A stretch of 51,114 bases of DNA from NCBI GenBank assembly GCA_003427395.1, contig BFEA01000889.1, positions 302,409 to 353,522 of the forward strand. Reading direction: 5' to 3'. Positions within the stretch are counted from its first letter, which is position 1, and each line of letters opens with the position of its first letter. Origin of the DNA: Chara braunii. Taxonomy: Eukaryota > Streptophyta > Charophyceae > Charales > Characeae. Below are positions 42,841 through 51,114 of this stretch, one piece after another. The notes beneath the pieces were generated by a model. It saw only the letters and a program-made list of their open reading frames with translations. It did not search any database and was not told where the DNA came from. Position numbers and translations under genes: made by a program.

Positions 42841-43661
42841 ATAATATATCTTCAAAATTTGTCAGGAGTTCTCAGGCGCATTCTCCTTTAATGATGAAGA
42901 GAGAGGGCGGTTGGATGTGGATATGACCAGGATGGTCGAAATTTGGACAGTTGATCATGTTTCATGGAATGTTATACCGACCAAGTATGCCCTGAAAGAA
43001 GAAGTAGAGATCGTAAAATATCTTGATAAGAAGATTGCTTCTAACGTTGCTGAGCCTGTTGATGGACCGTATGCTAAGCACTGGTTTTGCTTTTGGAAAC
43101 CAGAGAGTGGATTGAGATGGATACAGAATCTTCAGAAGCTCAACTCTGTGACGGTACGTGATGCAGGTAGTCTTGCTAATGCTGATCTCCTCTCTGAATC
43201 CTTTGCTGGTCGGTGTATCTATTCCCTAGTTGATTTGTATTCTGGCTATGATCAGTTTCTCATTAACCCCACTAGTCGGCCAATGACTGTCATGCACACG
43301 CCAAGAGGGTTCATTCATATGTGCGTGGTACCTCAGGGTTGGACCAATGATGTAGCATTGGTTCAAAGGGATATGATCCAAGTCATGCAATATATTTCTC
43401 CTGAGATAACCAGCCCCTATATTGATGGCAATCCTGTAAAAGGACGCCTAGTAAGGGATGAGACTCTGGTCACAGGTGAAGTCAGAAAGTTTGTCAGGGA
43501 ACATGCTGAAGGAGTAAAGATGATCCTAGAGAGACTCAAAAAATATAACTTGACTATCAGTGGACCAAAGTCCCTTCTCTTCCAGCCTGAAGTAATCATC
43601 TTGGGCTTTAGATGTTTCTCCAAGGGTAGGAGTCCTGACCCCAAGAAGATAGACAAATTTT
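42841..43661 (+). pseudogene. pol: Element 2 reverse transcriptase
   Basis: Motifs in order: 'VSWNVIPTKYALKEE', 'HWFCFWKPESGLRWIQNLQK', 'LNSVTVRDAG', 'SLVDLYSGYDQFLINP' (first catalytic Asp), 'TPRGFIHMCVVPQGWTND', 'PYIDGNPVKGRLV' and 'NLTISGPKSLLFQPEVIILG'. The catalytic box normally reads [YF]IDD; here the second Asp is Gly (GGC at 43427-43429), so the enzyme would be dead. It ends at TAA 43661-43663. The P-V-K-G after the box and the WFC start are typical of the fungal-like lineage. Confidence 0.88.
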
Positions 43662-43686
43662 AAACTGACCTCTGGCACTCAAGAGA

Positions 43687-44280
43687 GTGACAGATGTCAG
43701 AAGCTTTTTGGGCGTCTGTGGATTCTGGAGGATTTTTATTTATCATTTTGCTACCCTTGCGGAGCCTCTGCGGGAGATGGTAAGGCAATGGGCTAATTTA
43801 GCTTGGAATGATAAAAGACAAGCCGCTGCAGAAGCTCTGCAGGAAAAACGAAAAGATGGTGGTGTAGTGCTGGGAGTGTCATTTTATAATGATGAGGAGG
43901 CAAAATCCTTCATCATTGAGGTCGATGGAGGACCAGTTGCTCTGGGTGGTGTGCTCATTGAGAAAGATGAAAATGAGAAGGAAAGACCTCTGAGATTTGA
44001 GAGCAGGACTCTTAACTCTACAGAAAGAGGTTATACCCAATTCAGAAAGGAGCTACGGATAATCATCCATAGCTTCAGGTGCTTCAGGCACTACGTACTA
44101 GGGAGGAGATTCATCTTTAGGACTGATGCATCTGCTGTGATTGGTGTCATTAAGAAGCACCAACAGGTAGATCCAACAGTCAGCAGGTGGATTGCCTTCA
44201 TCTGAACTTTTGATTTTAAATTGGAAAAAATTCTCACTGAGAAGAACAGAGCAGATGGCCTAAGTCGGATTGAGTGGAGA
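43687..44280 (+). pseudogene. pol: Element 2 RNase H
   Basis: 'VRSFLGVCGFWRIFIYHFAT' is the RT-RNase H connection; 'FIIEVDGGPVALGGVLIEKD', 'STERGYTQFRKELRIIIHSF' and 'FIFRTDASAVIG' match the RNase H core with acidic residues, and 'NRADGLSRIEW' is the usual end. TGA near 44203 interrupts the frame. It is frameshifted relative to the RT. Confidence 0.85.
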
Positions 44281-44740
44281 AAAGAAGAAGAAGAAGATGT
44301 AAACGGAACGATTGAAGAATCTACCTATGTTGATAATTTTCTGAATGAGAAAGATGATGAGGATTATGAAGTACCACACTCCTACAAGTGGAGTTTGTGG
44401 CCTGAAGAGGGAGACAGCTGGGGAGAGATCCCTAATCCCTATGTTTATGAATCGATTCTTGGGGAAAAAAAAGAGCATGAGCCAAATGATCGGTATGCTA
44501 AAGTTAACGCAGCAGCAGTAGCTGCTCATGAAATCGAGGAAAACTCTGGTTCAAAAGAAGAAGAAGAAGAAGGTGAGAAGAAGGAGGAAAAAATATTTTT
44601 CATTTCTGAAGAATATGACAAAAGTTATCAAGAGATTGGTAAGAAGATGAAAAGGGAACAGCTAAAGGAATATTCCTGTTAAAATTCAAGGAAGAAGTTC
44701 TGATTAAAAAGAGGACATCTCTTTGTGGATGGTAAGGGAG
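44281..44740 (+). pseudogene. Element 2 acidic spacer between RNase H and integrase
   Basis: About 130 residues dominated by Glu, Asp and Lys, with patches such as 'EKDDEDYEVPHSYKW', 'NAAAVAAHEIEENSG' and a (GAA)n-encoded run near 44558-44595. Such a long acidic linker is not part of the usual pol core. It ends at TAA 44680-44682, and a frameshift leads to the integrase. Confidence 0.6.
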
Positions 44741-44757
44741 GACTACCTCCACTATGA

Positions 44758-45879
44758 GTGGTCTGTGGTAGAGAGAGACAATTAGAGATAATTGTTGCTC
44801 TACATGAGGGGGTTGCTGGTGGCCACAGGGCTGCTGCGGCATCCTACTCTAAGACTGTCACACTCTACTTCTGGTCTAGCATGAGATACATGATTTTCAG
44901 ATTTTGTAAATCATGTGTGTTATGTCAGAAGAGGTTTACTATAAAAATGATTGAACCTTTATTTTCCGCTATTTTGGTAGAATCAGGCAGTAGAGTTTAT
45001 TTAGATCTCATCACCATACCTTTAGGCAAGGGCGGGATGAGATATATATTAAACATAAGAGATAATTTTTCTGGATACGTTGAGACAAAAACTCTGATAA
45101 GGAAGACAGCCGAGAAAGTGGCTGATTGGATAGAGAAAGTTTATCTCATGTATCCTTTTATCAGATAGTTTGTCTCTGACAGAGGATCAGAGTTCAGAAA
45201 TGAGATTGTAAGAAAGACCACTCTCAGATTGGGTGTCAGAATTCGATATGTGACTACTTATTATCCTCAAGCGAATGCACCTGTTGAAAGGGGTCACAGA
45301 ACTTTGAAAGACTCATTGGCCAAGTGGTGTGAAGAAAATCTCTGTAACTGGCCAAAAATATTAAGAGTTGTTGTTCATGCTGACAATATAACAGTCAAGA
45401 GGACCACTGGCTATGCTCCATTCACTCTATGGTACAGTCGATATGCTACTTTGCCTATTGAGAACATTGTCAAGAAAGTGACAGAGACTATTCTATTTCA
45501 GAGTTCCTCCATATCAGAAGTTGATCAGGCAGTGATGAATGCTGCAGAGAAAATGGCATCCAACAGATTATCAAATCAAGAGAGATGAAACAAGAAAAGA
45601 TATATAAGAAAAGAGAAATTGAAAGTTGGAGATTTTGTCCTTCTGTTCGACATTTCTCTTGAGATACAATGGACTAAAAGGTTGGAGCCCAGGTGGCTTG
45701 GTCCTTATAGAATCACAGGAGAAGCAGAAGGCAAAGTTTATGAGATTTCAGAGATGGATGGATCCAGAGTTCACGACATGGTATCAGGGTCAAGACTTCG
45801 TAAGTTCATTTTCAGAGACCCTGATTTGATCCCTAGAGTGACCTCAAAGAGAGTAAAGAAAGGTCAGTCATCCAAGTGA
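44758..45879 (+). pseudogene. pol: Element 2 integrase
   Basis: One frame with stops near 45166 (TAG) and 45586 (TGA). An HHCC zinc site is visible: 'ALHEGVAGGHR' and 'CKSCVLCQKR'. The catalytic triad is intact: Asp in 'RVYLDLITIPLG', Asp in 'FVSDRGSEF', and Glu exactly 36 residues later in 'YPQANAPVERGHRTL'. The C-terminal part has 'EPRWLGPYRITGEAEGKVYE', the GPY/F module, and ends with a Lys/Arg-rich tail at TGA 45877-45879. No chromodomain follows. Confidence 0.9.
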
Positions 45880-46227
45880 GAGAATAGTTCCAGAGAACTG
45901 AGAGGAAAATACTGTAAGATAATGAGACAGCAAGACTGAGTTTTCAGCAAACTGTGATCGTTCGTGCATGATCAATTCAGCATTTCAATTCTTCTGCATG
46001 TCACTCAATTTTCTGTTTCAGCAAGCAAGAAAGTTAATAAGACTATATCTTTGATGCAGGGCTACAGTCGATCCATGAGTGTCAAGCCCCTGAGAGTGGA
46101 AAAAGTGAATATGAGATACAATTTTCATGAGCATTGACGCAAGTGTCAAGGATCTAAGGAACTCATGGCTGTGGCACATCAGAAGATGTAATCAGTATTA
46201 TTCTTATGATAAAGAGAAAAGCATAAT
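45880..46227. other. Element 2 downstream flank
   Basis: This is the sequence directly after integrase, where a polypurine tract and 3' LTR would be expected. No clear polypurine tract or TG start can be fixed by eye, and no matching copy upstream of gag was found. Confidence 0.35.
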
Positions 46228-46660
46228 GGGCATAAAAAAGTTCAGTTCTGCTTGATTAAGAGTTGTCAGCAGAAGGACTTCGTGTCTCTTGTCTGAGTTG
46301 TCCATCTAAGAAATTCAAATGAGGACAGGCATAAAAAAGTCCAACTTTACTTGACTAGGAGTTGTCGGTGGAGGGGCTTCGTGTCTTTTGACTAAGTTGC
46401 CTGTCTTCACTCAGATGAGGGAAGGGACCTCTCTGAGATTAGTATTTCAGTATTTCCTTGGGACTGACGGGACGTCTCTTGGAAAAGGAATTCCCAGATG
46501 AGGGAAGGGACCTCTCTGGGGCCAGCACTAAGCATCCTTCTTGAGACTGAAGGGAGGTCTCCTGCAAAGGCTTGGTGTTGGTTATCATGTTGCTGTTCAG
46601 TGCCTCTTGAGACTGAAGGGACGTCTCTTGAGAAATGTTTGTCCTGTTATGGGGCATGGG
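46228..46660. repeat. Short tandem repeats in element 2 flank
   Basis: Two tandem blocks adjoin. GGCATAAAAAAGT begins near 46229 and again 99 bp later, each followed by similar AGGAGTTGTCGGTGGAGG and GACTTCGTGTCT text. Then CAGATGAGGGAAGGGACCTC occurs at 46412 and 46495, and GACTGAAGGGACGTCTCTTG-type text occurs three times (near 46460, 46540 and 46611). Such nested repeats are common in LTR U3 regions, which fits a 3' LTR remnant. Confidence 0.7.
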
Positions 46661-47425
46661 CAGTCTGCTTGTGGGTTATGATATGCTTGTCTGATTGTTT
46701 GTGCTTGGGATCTTCTTATCTAACCTAAAGATGCGTTGATTGTCGGGGTCAGTCAGAGCCTTACCGAAGTAGGTTGCAATCTGGTGAGGTCGGCAGGTCC
46801 CCGACGTGAGTATCGAATTCCGTAGTCGACTAAGACTAAGGCTCCGGGGGTCGGGCCTGTGAAGTCGAAAGGGGTCAGCTGGAACCCTACCGCAGTCAGA
46901 GGATGCAATCCAATAAGGTTCGCCAGAGCCTTGAATCGTAGTTAGACCGGGTCCTACGTTCAAAAATTTGGGCGGGGCAGTCAGCGCCCTTGGCCAAAAA
47001 CTGGTGGGTAAGCCGGTCCGCGACCGCAGTGGTCAAATCCGGGTTTGGGGCAATTTGACTGACGGGAGGTCTACTGTCACAGGGTGACCAGACCCGCTAT
47101 AGTCTAGGTGTCCTGGCGAGAGTGCCAAAGGGCTGCCATACTCGAGTAGTGGGTATGTTGGTCCTGACCTGGAGGCAGGTCAAAGGGGCTGTCAAGCCAA
47201 ATGGTCTGACTAGTCCTAGCCTGAGGCGGGCCGAATGCGGTATGTCAGACTGACGGTGTCGAGCGCATCAGCCCCCGCGTGAGCGAGGGCCCTCCCGGCT
47301 ATGTCACGCAGGAGTTAAAACAAAAATAAAACCAAGAAACAACTTAGGATGATGCATGAATAATCCCGCGATCCGCCAAGGCGAACGTGGTTGCATTGCC
47401 TCTTCGCCGCTCCAGCCGGGTGCGC
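46661..47425. other. Unrecognised DNA left of possible LTR
   Basis: No gene seen. The text is rich in GGTC/GACC words, which may be decayed internal sequence of the minus-strand element suggested to the right. AAAACAAAAATAAAACC occurs near 47317. Confidence 0.3.
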
Positions 47426-47428
47426 CAA

Positions 47429-48530
47429 CTGTACTTCCCACGGTCCCCTACAACAGGATAGGTTCTCGCGGGGCACAACTTACCTTCCCAAAGGGGCTGT
47501 CACAACCCTTAGGGGCGTATCCCTACCGAGCTATTGACCCACATGCGAAAACTTTTACATGCAATTGCAGAGGTAGGTCAACCGAGAGCGTTTGCTCGCT
47601 CGCTGGAGTATAGGTACGCTTGGTTAACGCCAAGTGGACCCGAACGTTGTCCGTCCCCTAGGACGCTGATCTCCTAGGTACGAACGAGCGTCGGTCGACT
47701 ACAACGGTCTCAACCAAACGTGAAACCAATAAAATAATCCTAGTCCCTTTATAATTCTCTGATCACAAAATAAATAAAATCAATACACTTTATATCCAAT
47801 CACACAAGATTGAATTTTGACTTGATGAGATGATCTGCCAAAGTTATTCTTCCCGGCCTATATGACNNAAGATTCTATTATTTCGCCGCTTCCAAGGTGG
47901 ANGCTCGATANTGACGAAAGATTAGGAAGGACATCNTAACCTTTAACTTACGGTTGGGTCTGTCGACACCTATTAAACCCTGCCAGGAATGACTTCTGCA
48001 AGTAAATTTCACTGCTACCATGCAGATCAATAAGTGATCTGGTTCCTGGTCGAAGTTTGAGCTCTCGGTTCGACCACACCTCTGTACCATATGCAACTTG
48101 CTTGGAGGAAAGTATAACGAATAAAAATTTTGTTGGTCGCTTTGTCCTCCTGGGCAATAATTACTCTTTCTGTTCCACGAATGATGGGGTACCCATCTAC
48201 GTCATTAGGTCATTCAAAACAAAACCGCAGTCGTTATGACCGCGCAAAGAGAACCATCACATTCATGTCTTACTCCTTCGTGTGGGCTGCAGTTTCTTCT
48301 GTCTCCGACACTCACCTATCCCTCTAGGAAGTGGTCTTGTGGATACTCCTTCCCCTCGCCCAAGCCCAAAGGCTCGGATCTGAGAGGTTAGGCTGTCACC
48401 ACCGAGTCGGCAGAGTACCACCCCCGACGAGTCGGGTCCACTCCAAGTCGATAACAGGACAGGCTTCGAAAGCATACGAACCCTTGCCTTGGATGCTTCC
48501 TAAAAAGAAAGATTGTGTTCGTCAAGAGTA
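47429..48530 (-). mobile_element. Possible LTR remnant with PBS-like site
   Basis: On the minus strand the text near 47429 reads AAGTACA, then GT, then TGGCGCACCCGGCTGGAGCG. An LTR end in CA followed by TGG is the layout of an LTR and a tRNA primer-binding site. About 320 bp upstream in the same sense is TTATAAAGG (plus strand 47746-47754), usable as a TATA box in U3. The far end of the LTR is not defined and no partner LTR is visible. Several N calls (47867-47868, 47902, 47911, 47936) fall here. Confidence 0.3.
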
Positions 48531-49980
48531 GGTTTCTTTTACTCTCATTACTGATAAGTTTTGGGTAACTTATATGAAAAAGAAACTGAAGAAGATAAAC
48601 AAAGAAATCATTTGGACAGGTATGGGTAGATAAGATCGTTCGGGATAGAAAAAGTCAATCATGGAGAAAAAATCCGTTTGACCTTATCCGCTTCATTCCA
48701 ATTGAATTCATTTTACGACACACGCTGAATAATATTTTTCAAAACAACAAATTCTTTTGACGAGCAGGCAAGTGGAGGGTAGGAGGGATAATCCTTTTCT
48801 TTATCTCAAACGGGCATAATCAATCCCCTTTCCAAGCATCCTTCTACCTACCTGCACATCAAACCAAACAACAAGTTCAAAGAAAAACAAAACAAAACCG
48901 AACTCACGTTAGACCCCCATTCACACACGCAAACACACATTTTTTTTACCTTTTCAGTGAACATTCAAAGAATAGGGTCAAGCAAATTGTGCGTCCACGC
49001 AGGTGTGAAGGGGTCTGAGTCAAACTGAGCTTGAGTGAAGTTGAGACGGTGTCAGGCGGCCACAAGCAGTGCGCCGCCTGAAATCTGCGGTCTTGGGACT
49101 TAGGCTCAGAAATAAGTCAGTGTTTTGACGGTACTCTCGTTTGACCAGGCAGCAAAAATTAGGGAAACTCAGGGCACCCCTGATTAAGGGGGCACTGAAC
49201 CTTACGAGTAACCCTCAGAGATGGCAGAATGGGTAGCCGTTCCTGGCACATCTAGGGACCGTCATTTCCGCCCGTTCCGAGGTTAGACCTGGGATGGCCG
49301 GCCGCGGGGAGACAACGCGTGGGTTGGCCCCGCCGCAATGCTTTTGCAGCATATGATCGGGGCCGAAACAGCTCCTCAAATGTTTGTCAATTTTGGTACC
49401 TAAATTAAAAATGAAGAAATTTTTTTTTTTTAAGAACAGTAGGAGGGGAGAAAGATGTAGTATTCCTTAATTTCCTTATTTTCTGTGGCATTTAAATTTT
49501 GGAGAAAATACCTCGTTATTTTATGTTTTCGGCAATGAAATCAAAAACCAAGAAAAAGATAAAAAATGATAAAGGAGAAAAGAAACAAAAGAAATCTAAC
49601 AATTTAATTAAGACTCCTTCGGAATTTATCCTTGGTGAACTTACGGTTAAAAAGGTGGTAGAATGATTAGAAATGATGGGAGGAACAAGAACTACTGACT
49701 ATTCGATGCCTGGCCTGACTTTGTTTGGATTACCCACCGTCAGCCCGGAACCCCGAGTTGATCAAATTCTCTGAACTCTAACCCCTTTTGTTACTATCCC
49801 CTGATAATCGGGATTTCCCGCGTCGTTCTCTTGATTTACCTGACTATTGACCCTCTGAGTCAGTCCGAGGATGGTCACATGGGCAGCGTAAGATGGTGCT
49901 GCTTTGGACCAATGGTATGATACTTGGGTCGGTACGGACACCGGTTCGGAGGGGTTCCGGTTATAGTTCGGTGTTTTGGT
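48531..49980. other. AT-rich unrecognised DNA
   Basis: Nothing I can name. The stretch 48530-49000 is AT-rich with A-runs; 49400-49620 contains T- and A-runs. Short open frames do not show protein-like composition. Confidence 0.4.
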
Positions 49981-49989
49981 TCGGGGTGA

Positions 49990-50410
49990 GCTCAGTATCA
50001 GTGCATTACAGGTTCGGACATATCAGCGTGATTTATTGTCGGGCTTGAGGCTGCTACGGCGATCTATTTCAGCCTCGCTGCCGCCATGGCGGTTTATCCC
50101 GGGCACGGTGCTATTGCGGCCACTGATTTCAGATTCGGTATGACTCAACACCGACATATTTCAGGTCGACACGGGCTCGAAATCAGCTTATTTCAGGCTC
50201 CAACAGATCAGGGTGATTTATTATCCGGTTTGGAACCACCACGTTGATTTATTTCAGGCTCGGAACAGCTTCGACGCGACTCCGACCATTTACTTCCGGA
50301 TCGGCACCAACACGGCAATTTATTTCAGCATCAGAGCCATTGCCATATTAATTTTCTGGTTCGGATTGGAGTCGGCTGGCACGGTACGGGCTATTTCAGT
50401 TCTCTGCTGT
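49990..50410 (+). repeat. Degenerate minisatellite, ~30-bp period
   Basis: A core like CACGGCGATTTATTTCAGGC followed by TCGG recurs with spacing near 30 bp: landmarks at about 50000, 50029, 50062, 50092, 50123, 50154, 50185, 50215, 50245, 50286, 50315 and 50345. About thirteen diverged copies. One interval is about 41 bp, probably an 11-bp insertion. GC-rich text with TCGG words continues in more diverged form to about 50560. Confidence 0.85.
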
Positions 50411-51012
50411 AACGATCGGAATGCCCGCTAGTTCGGTTCGGCATCGACGTGTAACAGAAACCTGGTATTGGTTTACAGGAACGGCTCGATGTGTGTGTGA
50501 AAAACGACTCCAAATGATTGGTATGATTTGGTACGGGCGCTACGGTCGGAGGCATTGTCACGGAATAGTTGCTGCAAAATACCGCGGCCAGTAGCTGCAG
50601 CCCCAAACGGCTATGTCAATGGGACTCAACGGTTCAATATTGAGGCCTTCTTCATCATCTTGGGTATGTTCGGCACTGGCGTGAGGCTTTGGTCTATCAC
50701 CGGACTGGTACGGTCCTTGGGCCAATACAACCAGGTCACAGGGCCGCGGTACCATTATGCTCGGCACAATTTCTGATTTGGTAACTAGAACAGTTCTCTA
50801 GGATTTCGACTGCAACGCCTATTGGTACCGTTGGACGGGAATTCCCGCAGTACGGGGGTACCCCGACCTCAGCAGCATGTGCTCTGTAAAGGCCTAGGGT
50901 CGCAGCATATAGGGGAAGGCGGCGAGGAGAAAGGGGGGACGCACTTAGTACGAGCAAGGTGTACCCGCGTATGCAAGCANGGGGGAGACNCGTCGGCGCT
51001 CAGGCGGTTACT

Positions 51013-51114
51013 TGCGTGTGAGAGTGAGAGAGAAGGGGACTGCACAGCGGGAGTGAGAGACTGCGTGTGAGAGGGAGAGTGAGAGAGAAGGGGACTGCAC
51101 AGCGGGGGTGAGAG
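51013..51114. repeat. ~49-bp tandem repeat at window end
   Basis: Two copies of GCGTGTGAGAG...GTGAGAGAGAAGGGGACTGC ACAGCGGG.GTGAGAG, the second with an extra GGAGAG. It runs off the end of the window, so the array length is unknown. Single N calls lie just upstream at 50980 and 50990. Confidence 0.85.

Larger units (their letters stand above)
40199..45879 (+). mobile_element. Ty3/gypsy element, decayed, no chromodomain (element 2)
   Basis: Order on the plus strand: gag with zinc knuckle, protease, RT, RNase H, acidic spacer, integrase. This is the Ty3/gypsy order. RT wording such as 'HWFCFWKPESGLRWIQNLQK', 'GYDQFLINP' and 'VPQGWTNDVAL' resembles the gypsy lineage best known from fungi and differs clearly from element 1. 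More than eight in-frame stops and at least three frameshifts are present. No LTR pair could be matched within the window. Codon use is AT-richer than in element 1. Confidence 0.92.

Noticed and set aside
49200-49300. A tRNA-like stretch (GGCAGAATGGGTAGC...GTTCCGAGGTTAGACC)
   Set aside because: No acceptor stem pairing and no proper T-loop GTTCGANNC can be formed.

Overview
This is a repeat-dominated piece of a large eukaryotic genome. There are no prokaryote-style operons and no rRNA or tRNA gene that I can find. The window holds decayed LTR retrotransposons (one with a chromodomain), tandem satellites, simple repeats, a 100-N scaffold gap and scattered single N calls. The style suggests a plant-lineage genome rich in Ty3/gypsy elements. 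A charophyte alga such as Chara is my guess from general impression only; I cannot verify it here. I see no clearly intact host gene.

Layout. 1-2.3 kb: simple repeats and possibly one decayed minus-strand coding remnant. 2.3-7.8 kb: two unrelated satellite families, A and B, both with a 91-bp period. Satellite A is interrupted by a precisely bounded 1-kb insertion. 7.8-9.8 kb: unrecognised sequence, followed by a long-hairpin MITE-like element at 9.77-10.10 kb. 11.0-14.4 kb: four degenerate tandem copies, each about 0.9 kb, of an unrecognised protein-coding module. 14.4-16.1 kb: satellites A and B again, in the opposite orientation. In this second B array two monomer types alternate strictly. 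16.2-21.5 kb: a small coding fragment, a GAA tract and a long stretch with nothing recognisable.

21.6-28.9 kb (minus strand): a dead Ty3/gypsy chromovirus with gag, protease, RT, RNase H, integrase, chromodomain and C-terminal tail. Its RT palm segment is inverted in place, its gag carries a 490-bp repeat-bearing insertion with a 6-bp target duplication, and catalytic Asp residues in RT and integrase have become Asn. 29-31.9 kb: purine-rich DNA, G-runs and satellite-A-like repeats. 35.1-39.9 kb (plus strand): a series of related, unrecognised ~160-residue protein modules. It lies directly upstream of a second decayed Ty3/gypsy element at 40.2-45.9 kb, whose pol resembles the lineage known best from fungi and which lacks a chromodomain. 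45.9-51.1 kb: short tandem repeats, a possible minus-strand LTR at about 47.4-48.5 kb, a 30-bp minisatellite and a terminal tandem repeat.

The most novel-looking material is the pair of repeated unknown protein modules (11.0-14.4 kb and 35-40 kb) and the higher-order organisation of the two 91-bp satellites. All protein homology statements rest on motif reading by eye.
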